Source: HK1 sp965202875 (lineage in GTDB: Bacteria > Pseudomonadota > Gammaproteobacteria > HK1). Taken from it: a DNA stretch of 64,000 nt. This document shows positions 26,640 through 35,105 of this stretch, in pieces (position 1 is the first letter of the stretch; each line of letters starts with the position of its first letter). The notes under the pieces were generated by a model. The model searched no databases. It had not been told where the DNA came from and worked only from the letters and a program-made list of their open reading frames with translations. The position numbers and the translations under genes are program-made. Location: positions 2,046,001 through 2,110,000 of the forward strand of contig OZ241870.1 in NCBI GenBank assembly GCA_965202875.1. Reading direction: 5' to 3'.

Positions 26640-27448
26640 TCACGGCGTCCGGCGCCTTCTGACGAGTTGCAGCCCGCGCTTTTGCCAATGTTTGCTAGAT
26701 GGGTGAGCCGCGGAATATATGTGAGCGCACGGAAAATTCTCCACAATGAAGTTGTCGATCTTTCGCTTCTTGCACTTTTCGTTGGCAGCGCAACCGCGAG
26801 AATTACACCCCACATCGTGGGTGCAGGCGTTAATGATGAAATCGGGTCTATAGCAATCCAATCTGCTTTTGAGCTCTTCCTGAATCTGGCCATAGCCCCA
26901 GAGTACGCTCCAAACATCATCCCGAATTTTTTCCCTTTTTCAATTCTTCTTCTTTTTTCCTTTTTACTTTCTCCGCTCTTTCTCGAGATTCGAATTATAG
27001 ATGCCAACGAGGTCTGGTGTTGTATGGGATTAGCAAGTATGATTCTCGTTTCTCCATCAAGATTACTGCTGATATGCTGGCAATTACGAACAATACCGAC
27101 AAGATGATCTCGAATGTTGCGTCCCGTTGTTCCTTGCGCTGGCGCTATGGGTCGATCTATGCAATTGAGTCGATATTCGCATTTGTGCGGTGACTCCAAA
27201 AGGATGACCAAGGTTTGCTCATGAGGTGCTCCAGGTTGGCAACACTCCAAAGGACTTCTGCTCCTGCAGTTGATACGATATACGTCATCGTCACAAACGC
27301 GATTGATTCGACCGAAGGCGCCGTCTATTTCCATGTGACTTCCATTCCTGGTAGCCTTCCTCTCAGAGATGATGCGCATATCGCTGCAGTCAGTTGGAAC
27401 GCTGAAGTGCAGATCTTCTGGCCAAGTCACGTTTATCGTTAATCCCAT
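26640..27448 (-). pseudogene. AT-rich foreign gene of unknown function, frameshifted at an A-rich tract
   Basis: The start ATG at 27448 opens a frame with 'HEQTLVILLESPHKCEYRLN', 'PIAPAQGTTGRNIRDHLVGI' and 'IILANPIQHQTSL'. In an A-rich stretch (about 26925-26960) it must shift to continue as 'KIRDDVWSVLWGYGQIQEEL', 'DCYRPDFIINACTHDVGCNS' and 'YSAAHPSSKHWQKRGLQLV', ending at 26640. The two halves join into one coherent protein of roughly 265 residues with motifs ('ESPHK', 'NPIQ', 'INACTH') seen in uncharacterised accessory-island proteins. Base composition is much more AT-rich than all neighbours, so it was acquired. Whether the shift is a mutation, a sequencing error or programmed cannot be told. 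Confidence 0.65.
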
Positions 27449-27618
27449 GCCGATGTCACCTTTGATTCCCAAGTCGCAGCACCGAGAAGTTCGACTTCCG
27501 CAGCCGCTCCCCGCCATCGCGAAGGCGCGCGTTGCGTAACCCCCCAGTCAGCGAGCTGTTCATGGTCTTCATTCTACACGATGAATCTGCTGAGCGGATG
27601 AAGGTCTTGGTGGGGACG

Positions 27619-27875
27619 GCGCCGCCGCCGAAGATGCCCCACGGCATGTCGGTGTGGCGGTCGCACTCGTGGGTGATGAACCTGTCGGTCGGAATGCGCT
27701 GCTTCTTCACCACCCCGAGGCCGCCGCGGAACCGGCCCGCTCCGGGCATCACGTCGTCGCGCAGCTCGTAGCGGTCGCAGATCATCGGCAGGTGGATCGC
27801 GAGATCCTCCAGCGGATTGTTGCGGGTGTTGGCCATCAGGCTGTCGGGGCCGTCCGACGCGGGGCACCCGCTGGC
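27619..27875 (-). pseudogene. partial duplicate of hyuB
   Basis: Nearly identical in DNA to about 24455-24720 of hyuB, with a nine-base deletion. It encodes 'NTRNNPLEDLAIHLPMICDR', then 'DDVMPGAGRFRGGLGVVKKQ', but lacks both ends of the gene. It lies directly behind hyuA, where an intact hyuB would be expected. It probably marks the boundary of the insertion that separated hyuA from hyuB. Confidence 0.9.
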
Positions 27876-27895
27876 GGGGAAGGGCCTCCTCTCGT

Positions 27896-29995
27896 TCAGC
27901 CGTGTTCACCGGGCGAGCTTCGATGGGCACGCCGGATGAGCAGGTTCCCGTGCGCGGAGACCTCGCAGAGGTACTCCGGCGGCACGAGGATCGTCGAGTT
28001 GTGCTGGAGGAGGACGGCCGGCCCCGCGACGCGGTGCCCGGCCTTGAGCCGCAAGCGGTCGTAGCGCGGGGTGTCCACGGTGCGGCCGTCGTCGAAGGTG
28101 GTCCGGCGGGAGTAGAGGAAGGCGTGGTCGATGCCGGCGCCGTTCGCGGCTTCGATCCGGGCCACCTCCAGCGGCTTCACCTTCTCGGTGCCGATGACCC
28201 GCACCGTGATCAGCTCCACCTCGCCGTCGTCGAACGCATAGCCGTAGTCCAGCCGGTGCTGGGCGTGGAAGCTCTCGACGATCCGCTTCACCCCCGCCGC
28301 GGTGACCTCGCCCTCCGGGACGTCCGCCCGCAGCTCGAAGCCCTGGCCGTGGTAGCGGCACTCCGCGAAGCGCTGGAACCCCTGCCGCCCGGGCGGCACC
28401 CCGTCGTTCTCCAGGTCGCGGCGGCATTCCGCCACCAGCTCCGAGACGAGCGCGTCGATGCGGCGCACGGTGTCCGCATCGACGTGGGTGAGGGAGGTGA
28501 TGAGGGAGCGCGCGTGCTCGTACTGCATGTCGGTCTCGAGCAGGCCCATGGCCGCGGTGATCCCCGGCGCCACCGGCACGATGACGTCCCTGGCGGACAC
28601 GGCTTCCGCGAGCGCCACCCCGTGCAGCGGCCCCGCGCCGCCGAAGGGCACCAGGGAGAACTCGCGCGGATCGACCCCGCGGGCCACCGAGCTCGAGCGG
28701 ATGGCCAGCGCCATGTTGGAGTTGATCACCCGGATGATGCCGAGCGCCGCCTCCTTGACCGGGAGGTCCAGCTTCTTCGCGACCTTCGCCTCGATGGCGC
28801 GCTCGGCAAGCGAAGGATCCACGGGCAGGTCCCCGCCCAGCAGCTTGTCCGCGTCGAGCCGGCCCAGCGCGACCTGGGCGTCGGTCACCGTCGGCTCCTC
28901 GCCCCCCTTGCCGTAGCAGGCCGGCCCCGGGTCCGCCCCGGCCGAGCGCGGCCCGACGTGGAAGCCCCCGGCGGAGTCGATGTGCGCGATGGACCCGCCC
29001 CCGGCGCCGATGGTGACCAGATCGATCATCGGGACCAGGATCGGGTGGCCGCCCACGTACGAGTCGCGCGGGTTCATGATCTTGATCCGCCCGTCGGGGA
29101 TGGTGCTGATGTCGGCCGAGGTGCCCCCGATGTCCACCGTGATGAGGTTCCGGCTCCCGCACAGCAGCCCCTCCGAGCGTCCGCCGATGACCCCGCCGGC
29201 CGGACCCGACATGAGGATGCTGACCGCGCGCTTCGAGCACGCCTCCACCGTCGAGATCCCGCCGTTCGACTGGATGAGGCGCAGGTTCGCCCGGAATCCG
29301 TTGCCGGCGAGCTTGCTCCGGAGGCTTTCCAGGTACGTCGAGGTGCGCGGGCCGATGAAGGCGTTCATCGCCGCGGTCGAGAAGCGCTCGAACTCGCGGA
29401 GGACGTTGGCGACCTCCGAGGAGCAGCAGACGTAGGCGCCGGGCATCTCGCGCTCCACGACGGCCTTCGCCCGGCGCTCGTGGGCGTCGTTGATGAAGGA
29501 GAACAGGAACCCGATCACCACCGACTCGATGCCCCGGCGCTTGAACACCTCGATCGCGGCGAGCACCTCGTCCTCGTCCAGCGGGGTCTCCACGCGGCCG
29601 TCGGGGGGCAGGATGCGCTCGGTGACGGGGATGCGGTTGCGGCGCTTGACCAGCGGCCGGTTCTGCCACGGGACCTCGAAGTGGAGGGAGAAGTTGTAGG
29701 GCCGCTTGTGGCGGCCGATGTGCAGGATGTCGCGGAAGTTGCGGGTGGTGAGCATCCCCACCTCGGCGCCGTCGTGCTCGATGGTGATGTTGGTGGCGAC
29801 GGTGGTGCCGTGGACGATGAGGTCGACGTCGCCCGGCCGGATCCCGGCCATCCCGCACAGCTCGTTCAGGCCCCGCAGCACCCCTTCGGACTGGTCGTGC
29901 GGGGTGCTCTGCACCTTGTGGACATGGATCCCGCGCCCGGATTCGAGCACGAGATCCGTGTTGGTGCCTCCGACGTCGACTCCGACTCGTGCCAT
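27896..29995 (-). CDS. hyuA: hydantoinase/oxoprolinase subunit A
   Basis: 699 residues. The ATP-grasping actin-like fold is clear: 'MARVGVDVGGTNTDLVLES' (phosphate loop), 'DLIVHGTTVATNITIEHDGA', 'ITVDIGGTSADISTIPDG', 'GAGGGSIAHIDSAGGFHVGP' and 'FSLVPFGGAGPLHGVALAEA'. With HyuB it forms an ATP-dependent amidohydrolase for five-membered cyclic ureides (N-methylhydantoinase, 5-oxoprolinase and caprolactamase classes). The substrate is not determined by sequence. It is downstream of the oxidoreductase-amidase fusion with a YoeB-like module in between. Confidence 0.93.
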   Translation of the reverse strand: MARVGVDVGGTNTDLVLESGRGIHVHKVQSTPHDQSEGVLRGLNELCGMAGIRPGDVDLIVHGTTVATNITIEHDGAEVGMLTTRNFRDILHIGRHKRPYNFSLHFEVPWQNRPLVKRRNRIPVTERILPPDGRVETPLDEDEVLAAIEVFKRRGIESVVIGFLFSFINDAHERRAKAVVEREMPGAYVCCSSEVANVLREFERFSTAAMNAFIGPRTSTYLESLRSKLAGNGFRANLRLIQSNGGISTVEACSKRAVSILMSGPAGGVIGGRSEGLLCGSRNLITVDIGGTSADISTIPDGRIKIMNPRDSYVGGHPILVPMIDLVTIGAGGGSIAHIDSAGGFHVGPRSAGADPGPACYGKGGEEPTVTDAQVALGRLDADKLLGGDLPVDPSLAERAIEAKVAKKLDLPVKEAALGIIRVINSNMALAIRSSSVARGVDPREFSLVPFGGAGPLHGVALAEAVSARDVIVPVAPGITAAMGLLETDMQYEHARSLITSLTHVDADTVRRIDALVSELVAECRRDLENDGVPPGRQGFQRFAECRYHGQGFELRADVPEGEVTAAGVKRIVESFHAQHRLDYGYAFDDGEVELITVRVIGTEKVKPLEVARIEAANGAGIDHAFLYSRRTTFDDGRTVDTPRYDRLRLKAGHRVAGPAVLLQHNSTILVPPEYLCEVSAHGNLLIRRAHRSSPGEHG

Positions 29996-30051
29996 GGCGC
30001 CGTGCTCCGCGTCTTCAGGGATGGCCGACGTTCAACGCCCGGCCTGTCCGT

Positions 30052-30315
30052 CTATTCGTAGTGGGTCCACAGGCGCAGAACCTTGATCGCCTTCTCGTCG
30101 TCGAGCACCTGGTAGACCAATCGGTGTCGTATGTTGATTCTTCGAGAATACGCACCCGCCAGATCACCCGTGAGCTTTTCATAGGGAGGCGGATTCCGGT
30201 ATGGATTGCCTCGAATGACTTCAAGCAGCTCCCGAGCTTTTTCCTTCAATCCGGCCGCGGCCAGCTTCCTTGCATCCTTTTTCGCCTGCCGGGTGAAATA
30301 CAGATCCCACGTCAC
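30052..30315 (-). CDS. YoeB/Txe family toxin
   Basis: 87 residues from a GTG at 30315 that overlaps the antitoxin stop (GTGA). 'WDLYFTRQAKKDARKLAAAG', 'NPYRNPPPYEKLTGDLAGAY' and 'SRRINIRHRLVYQVLDDEKA' form the Txe/YoeB fold, a ribosome-dependent mRNA interferase. The catalytic region around 'RRINIRHRLVY' and the terminal 'HYE' are intact, so it is probably active. Confidence 0.9.
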   Translation of the reverse strand: MTWDLYFTRQAKKDARKLAAAGLKEKARELLEVIRGNPYRNPPPYEKLTGDLAGAYSRRINIRHRLVYQVLDDEKAIKVLRLWTHYE

Positions 30316-30554
30316 CAGTCGAGGTCCCTTTCGCACTCTCCGAGATCCGATTCCATGCCTTCGCGTATGGAATCGCGCATCCCGGGAATGGACACCAGGT
30401 ACAGGGTCTCGTTGATTGCATTCCAGTCTTCTTCGGCCAGCAGGACCGCGTTTCCGCTCCTTCCCGCAATCATGATCGGCCGATGGGTTTGCGCCGTTTC
30501 GTCAATCAGGCTGTGCAGCCTGGAACGAGCTTCCGTCGCGTCGAGTACGGTCAT
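30312..30554 (-). CDS. YefM/Phd family antitoxin
   Basis: 80 residues from the ATG at 30554, preceded by GGAG. The N-terminal DNA-binding part 'MTVLDATEARSRLHSLIDET' and 'RPIMIAGRSGNAVLLAEEDW' are typical of YefM, and the toxin-binding acidic tail ends 'SDLGECERDLDW'. It binds and autoregulates with the downstream toxin through a GTGA overlap. Confidence 0.9.
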   Translation of the reverse strand: MTVLDATEARSRLHSLIDETAQTHRPIMIAGRSGNAVLLAEEDWNAINETLYLVSIPGMRDSIREGMESDLGECERDLDW

Positions 30555-30677
30555 GGACGATCTCCGTCGATTCAAGCCGAATCATACTGCTTCACAAAGA
30601 ACGTTCTGCGATCCGCCGATTGTCCGGAACACCGTTCCCCGGGCGACAACTTGGCCGGATTGCCCGGAGCGTGCGAT

Positions 30678-31166
30678 TCAAAGCAGCCGCGCGCAGGCGG
30701 CCAGCGCCGCTTCCACGGCCTGGCGCTCGGCCTCCCGTTCGCTCCGGGCCGGATTGTTCGCCCCCACTCCAGCCCCCGTTCCCGTCCCGGCGCCCAGGGT
30801 GAAACTCACGTTTCCCGCTTTTCCTCCCATCACCGATGCGCGGCGTCCGGCTCCGGACACCGGAGCGGACCCGTACCAAGTGCGGCTGATGCCGCGTGCC
30901 GGCGCCGTAACCCTGCATCGCACCACCAGCTCGCCGCCCTCGCGGGTGCGTTCCAGGACCTCGTAACGCCAGTTCGTGCCGAGCTTCTCGTCCAGTGCGC
31001 ACTCCGCCGGGGAGCGAGGCGCCGGGGCCGTCTGGGAGGCCGTCCGGGGAGTCGGCGAGAGCGCCGGCGCGTCCGAGCCGCCCGACAGTGCGTCCAGCTC
31101 GCGGCGGCTGCGTTCGAGCATCTCGTCGAACGCGGAGGAGAAGCCGGTCAACCGATCGGAAGGCAT
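30678..31166 (-). CDS. small protein sharing the hyuB C-terminal domain
   Basis: 162 residues; ATG at 31166, 15 bases after the oxidoreductase-amidase gene. An N-terminal helix ('FDEMLERSRRELDALSG') and Pro-rich linker lead to 'LDEKLGTNWRYEVLERTREG' and 'GELVVRCRVTAPARGISRTW', then a Gly-rich segment and a helix 'EREAERQAVEAALAACARLL'. The domain lines up with the HyuB extension ('LNERLGNDWSFDVRRHRRNG'). The Trp-centred strand followed by charged turns, basic strands and a final Ala-rich helix recalls Rad52- or dsRBM-like folds, but this is only a pattern resemblance. It may be an accessory subunit of the same enzyme system. Confidence 0.75.
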   Translation of the reverse strand: MPSDRLTGFSSAFDEMLERSRRELDALSGGSDAPALSPTPRTASQTAPAPRSPAECALDEKLGTNWRYEVLERTREGGELVVRCRVTAPARGISRTWYGSAPVSGAGRRASVMGGKAGNVSFTLGAGTGTGAGVGANNPARSEREAERQAVEAALAACARLL

Positions 31167-31181
31167 GGCAGCGATCTCCCG

Positions 31182-32948
31182 TTACGCCCGGGCGCCGTTC
31201 CACCAGCGCCGGAACTCGTCGTCCGCGGTGGCCCCGAGCCCGCCACGCTCGCCGAGTCCGCGCAGATAGCCGAGGACCTCGCCGGACGATACGACGTCGC
31301 CGTACTTCGCGTCGATGTCGAACAGGTTGACCTCGTGCGGCGTCTGCGCCCGATCGCCGACCGCGTCGCGGACCACCACGGTGTGGAAGCCGTGCTGCAT
31401 CGCATCGACGGCGGAGGCGCGGATGCAGCCGCTCGTGGTGCACCCGGCCATGACCACGGTGTCGACCCCGAGGCCCCGGAGCTCCATGTCCAGCCGGGTG
31501 TCGAAGAACGCGCTCGCGTACTTCTTCGACACCACCGGCTCGGAAGGCCGCGGGCGGATGCGATCGTCCACCTTCACCCAGTCGCTTCCCCTGATCAGGA
31601 TCGAGAGCGCCGGGACCTTCGCGACGAACTGCCCGGCGTCGCGCAAATGCGGCTCGTAGGCGACGGTGGTGAAGAAGACCGGGAGCGTGCGCGACCGGAA
31701 CTCACCGAGCAGCTTCGCGGTGACCGCCAGCTCCGCGCCGTAGTCGCCGCCGAGCCCGGTGCCCGGATCGGTGAAGCCCTGGATGAAATCGACGATCAGG
31801 AGGGCGGGCCGCGTTCCGTAGCCCGAACGGGCCGAGAACCCCTTGCGCTCGTATTCGGCGCCGGTCGCGGATTGCCAGTCGTCCGCCAAACCCGGCCGCG
31901 TTGCGGGCGCCGATGCGGATCGATGCGGAGATCGGACCGCCGCCGTCCCCGCAAGCACGGGCAGCACCGATCGCCCGTAGGCGTCGAGGGTCTCGTCTTC
32001 CGCATCGTGCATCAGGTAGATGGCGAAGTGGTCGGCCCCCAGGTCCCGCAGCGTGGTGAGCTTCGCGACGTGGTCCTCGACCCGGCCGAGCACGCAGAAA
32101 CGGTCGACGACGTCGTCCGGCACGAAGTCGGTCGAGGGGTGGCCGGCCCGGCCGTGGTGGGCGTAGTCGTAGTCCGCGCGGTCCCGGATGTAGTCGGTGA
32201 GCGCCTTCGGCACGTCCGGGGAGTGTTCGCCGTAGCGCTTGACCAGATCGGCGACGTGGTTGCCGACCATGCCGCCGAACCAGCGAAGCTGCTCGCGCTG
32301 GTGCGCGACGTCGTCGCCGACACAGGCCGGGGCGGCCACGCAGGTGGCGACCGAGCCCGGAGCACGTCCTTGCGCCGCGGCGGCGTCCATGACCGCGCCC
32401 CGGGTCCACTCCAGGATCCGGGGATCGGCGAGCTGCAGGATGAAGCCGTCGGCGTGGCGCCCGATGCGGTCGAGCGCGCGCGGACCGTACCCGGCGCCCC
32501 ACATGGGAAGGTTCCAGCCCTGCTCCACCCAGGGGAAGCGGAGCCCGGTCCCGTGGTAGTCCACCGTCTCGCCGGCCACCAGGCCCTTGACGACCCGCAT
32601 GGCCTCCACCATCTCGGCGAGGGTGCGGGGCTTGCGCCCGATGACCCGCAACGCCGAGTCGCCTCGCCCGATGCCGCAGATCGTCCGCGGGCCGTAGGCG
32701 TCGTTCAGCGTCGCGAAGGTCGAAGCGAGCACCGTCCAGTCGCGCGAGCCCGGGTTGGTGACCATCGGGCCGACCACGACCCGCTCGGTCTCGGCCAGGA
32801 TGCGGGCGAGGATGACGAAGGGCTCCTGCCACAGCACCGGCGAATCGAACACCCATACGTGCGTAAAGCCGTTCGCCTCGGCCCGCCGGGCGAGCTCGAC
32901 CACGCGGCTGGCCGGAGGATCGGTCTGCAAGACGACGCCGAAGTCCAT
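31182..32948 (-). CDS. fusion of LLM-family flavin/F420 oxidoreductase and isochorismatase-family amidase
   Basis: 588 residues from the ATG at 32948. Residues 1-335 are a luciferase-like oxidoreductase: 'MDFGVVLQTDPPASRVVELA', 'GPMVTNPGSRDWTVLASTFA', 'ICGIGRGDSALRVIGRKPRT', 'GYGPRALDRIGRHADGFILQ'. After a linker (about 336-378), residues 379-570 are an isochorismatase-fold cysteine amidase with Asp387 in 'LLIVDFIQGF', Lys475/476 in 'VVSKKYASAFFDT' and Cys508 in 'AGCTTSGCIRAS'. The pairing mirrors RutA and RutB of uracil degradation, where separate proteins open the ring and hydrolyse the ureide, and N-carbamoylsarcosine amidase of N-methylhydantoin degradation. First gene of the hydantoinase operon. 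Confidence 0.88.
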   Translation of the reverse strand: MDFGVVLQTDPPASRVVELARRAEANGFTHVWVFDSPVLWQEPFVILARILAETERVVVGPMVTNPGSRDWTVLASTFATLNDAYGPRTICGIGRGDSALRVIGRKPRTLAEMVEAMRVVKGLVAGETVDYHGTGLRFPWVEQGWNLPMWGAGYGPRALDRIGRHADGFILQLADPRILEWTRGAVMDAAAAQGRAPGSVATCVAAPACVGDDVAHQREQLRWFGGMVGNHVADLVKRYGEHSPDVPKALTDYIRDRADYDYAHHGRAGHPSTDFVPDDVVDRFCVLGRVEDHVAKLTTLRDLGADHFAIYLMHDAEDETLDAYGRSVLPVLAGTAAVRSPHRSASAPATRPGLADDWQSATGAEYERKGFSARSGYGTRPALLIVDFIQGFTDPGTGLGGDYGAELAVTAKLLGEFRSRTLPVFFTTVAYEPHLRDAGQFVAKVPALSILIRGSDWVKVDDRIRPRPSEPVVSKKYASAFFDTRLDMELRGLGVDTVVMAGCTTSGCIRASAVDAMQHGFHTVVVRDAVGDRAQTPHEVNLFDIDAKYGDVVSSGEVLGYLRGLGERGGLGATADDEFRRWWNGARA

Positions 32949-33399
32949 GAGTCCCCCCGTCAACCGCGTTGCGCCAACGCCCGGCGGCGGGCATCGGGGG
33001 TCCCCAGCCGGCCCCGAATCGGCCCTCGACCGGCCGCCAGCGTACCAAGGCTCGATGCCAGCCTCCACCGGCAAGTGCTTCTGTTGCGACACGCTCGCGG
33101 CCCGCGGCTACCGGCAGGCATTCCGGCCGTTTGTGTTTGTGGCGGTTTCCGCCGGGTGATTCAGGATACAATGCCGGGCATCCGGCCCGGCATCGCCACG
33201 ATGTTCCGAAGGCAGGCGCAGTCGGTGCACGTTGCGGCAATTCGGCGCCCATCGGCGTTCGCCTGTTCTGTATCTCCTTGATCCGCATCGCTCCTGGATC
33301 CACCGGGATAGTGTCGCGGCCTATGCGTTGCCGGACCCTCGAATGCCCGCCACGCGGGCCGGCAGCATCGCATGGGTGAACCTGGGAGACGGTACTTCG
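32949..33399. promoter_or_regulatory. divergent control region between the fusion gene and amtB
   Basis: About 450 bases without a gene. A TACAAT (33167-33172) resembles a plus-strand -10 box, though no good -35 is seen. It is followed at once by a 9-base-pair inverted repeat (33171-33179 with 33185-33193, core GCCGGGC) that could be an operator or a leader hairpin. No clear sigma-54 site (GG-N10-GC with TGGCAC-like context) was found, although amtB genes often have one. Confidence 0.4.
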
Positions 33400-34788
33400 A
33401 TGACACACGAAAAGACGAAGGTGGACACGACAACGGCCCACGCACGCGGGCCGGCGGCACCGGCGGTGACGGAGACCTCCCGCCGGCCTCGGCACGCGGA
33501 CCGGCCGTCGGCCGTGCAGCGGCTGGGCATGGCGGGCGCACTGCTCGCGGCGCCTGCTCTCACCACCGCCGGCGAGCTGGATTCGGGCGATACCGCGTGG
33601 ATGATCACCGCGACCGCCCTGGTGCTGCTCATGACCATCCCCGGCCTGTCCCTCTTCTACGCGGGGATGGTCCGCAGCAAGAACGTCCTGTCGGTGTTCA
33701 TGCAGTGCTTCGCGATCACCGGCCTGATGAGCATCCTCTGGGCCTTCTATGGCTACAGCCTCGCATTCGACGAAGGAAATGCATTCATCGGCGGGCTGGC
33801 CAAGGCGTTCCTGAGCGGGGTGACGGTGGACGCGATGAGCGGGACGATCCCCGAGACCGTGTTCATGACCTTCCAGATGACCTTCGCGGTCATCACTCCG
33901 GCCCTGATCGTCGGGGCGTTCGCCGAGCGGATGAAGTTCTCGGCCATGCTCGTGTTCATGGCGCTGTGGCTTACCCTGTGCTACGCGCCGGTCTGCCACT
34001 GGGTCTGGGGCGGGGGATGGCTCGGCGGATACGGCATCCTGGACTTCGCCGGTGGAACCGTGGTCCACATCAACGCGGGGATCGCGGGCCTCGCGGCGGC
34101 GCTGGCGCTGGGGCCGCGCCGGGGATATCCCGCGACGCCGATGCCGCCCAACAACCTCTCCTACACCATCGTCGGCGCCGCCATGCTGTGGGTCGGCTGG
34201 TTCGGGTTCAGCGCGGGATCCGCGCTCGCCGCGGACGGTGTGGCGGGGATGGCGCTGGCGGTGACCCAGCTCTCGACCGCCGCCGCGGCGCTGGCATGGA
34301 TGTTCTGCGAGTGGATCCACCACGGCAAGCCGAGCGTGCTCGGCATTGCATCGGGCGCAGTGGCCGGGCTCGTCGCGATCACTCCGGCGTCGGGCTCCGT
34401 CGGGCCGATGGGCTCGATCGTGATCGGCGCCGCCTCCGGCGTGGTGTGCTTCATCGCCTCCACCGCGGTGAAGCGCGCGATGGGCTACGACGACACCCTC
34501 GACGTGTTCGGCATCCACTGCGTGGGCGGGAGCATCGGGGCGCTGCTGACAGGGGTGTTCTGCGCGGCCTCGCTCGGCGGTGCCGGTTTCGGAGACGGCA
34601 ACGAATCGATCGCGGACCAGATGACCGTGCAGGGTATCGGGGTGTTCGTGACGCTTGTCTATACGTTCGTCGTGAGCTTCGTGATTCTGCGGCTCCTGAA
34701 TGCGACGATGGGGCTGCGCGTCACCGAAGATCAGGAGGAGGAAGGCCTCGATCTGGCCCTGCACGACGAGCGCGGCTATTTCCTCTGA
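33400..34788 (+). CDS. amtB: ammonium transporter (Amt family)
   Basis: 462 residues from the ATG at 33400, preceded by GGGAG. After a long polar N-terminus and a signal-like helix comes the Amt fold with 11 membrane segments: 'IPGLSLFYAGMVRSKNVLSV', 'HINAGIAGLAAALALGPRRG', 'MLWVGWFGFSAGSALAADGV' and 'DVFGIHCVGGSIGALLTGVF', with the pore His pair in 'FGIHCVGG' and 'FAGGTVVHINAG'. It conducts ammonium inward. Divergent from the hydantoin-type operon, so it may recapture ammonia released by the amidase. No glnK is adjacent; a PII gene is at 58656. Confidence 0.95.
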   Translation: MTHEKTKVDTTTAHARGPAAPAVTETSRRPRHADRPSAVQRLGMAGALLAAPALTTAGELDSGDTAWMITATALVLLMTIPGLSLFYAGMVRSKNVLSVFMQCFAITGLMSILWAFYGYSLAFDEGNAFIGGLAKAFLSGVTVDAMSGTIPETVFMTFQMTFAVITPALIVGAFAERMKFSAMLVFMALWLTLCYAPVCHWVWGGGWLGGYGILDFAGGTVVHINAGIAGLAAALALGPRRGYPATPMPPNNLSYTIVGAAMLWVGWFGFSAGSALAADGVAGMALAVTQLSTAAAALAWMFCEWIHHGKPSVLGIASGAVAGLVAITPASGSVGPMGSIVIGAASGVVCFIASTAVKRAMGYDDTLDVFGIHCVGGSIGALLTGVFCAASLGGAGFGDGNESIADQMTVQGIGVFVTLVYTFVVSFVILRLLNATMGLRVTEDQEEEGLDLALHDERGYFL

Positions 34789-34836
34789 GGAGGCCCGTGG
34801 AGCGGCCGGGAGCGCCGCCGCCCGGACGACGCGACC

Positions 34837-35075
34837 GCCGGCCGAGCACGCAGAAGCGATCGACGACGTCGTCCGGCACGAAGTCGGTCGCGGGGTTGCC
34901 GGCCCGCGTGGTGGGCGTAGTCGTCGTCCGCGCGGTCCCGGATGGAGCCGGTGGACGCCTTCGGCACGACCGGAGAGTATTCGCCGTAGCGCTTGACGGG
35001 ATCGGCGACGTGGTTGCCGACCATGCCGCCGAACCAGCGAAGCTGCCCGTGCCGGTGCGCGACGTGTCGCCGACG
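34837..35075 (-). pseudogene. partial duplicate of the LLM oxidoreductase domain
   Basis: Closely similar in DNA to about 32085-32325 (codons for roughly 210-290 of the fusion protein), with several small deletions that break the frame. 'MVGNHVADPVKRYGEYSP' is still readable. It follows amtB directly and precedes the channel gene, so amtB is flanked by a gene and a fragment of that same gene. Confidence 0.9.
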
Positions 35076-35105
35076 GACGCCGTGGGTTTCGAGGTGGAGC
35101 GCGCC

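Noticed and set aside
32949..33399. Sigma-54 promoter for amtB
   Set aside because: No GG-N10-GC with suitable flanks found; the best GG/GC pairs have spacings of eight or less.
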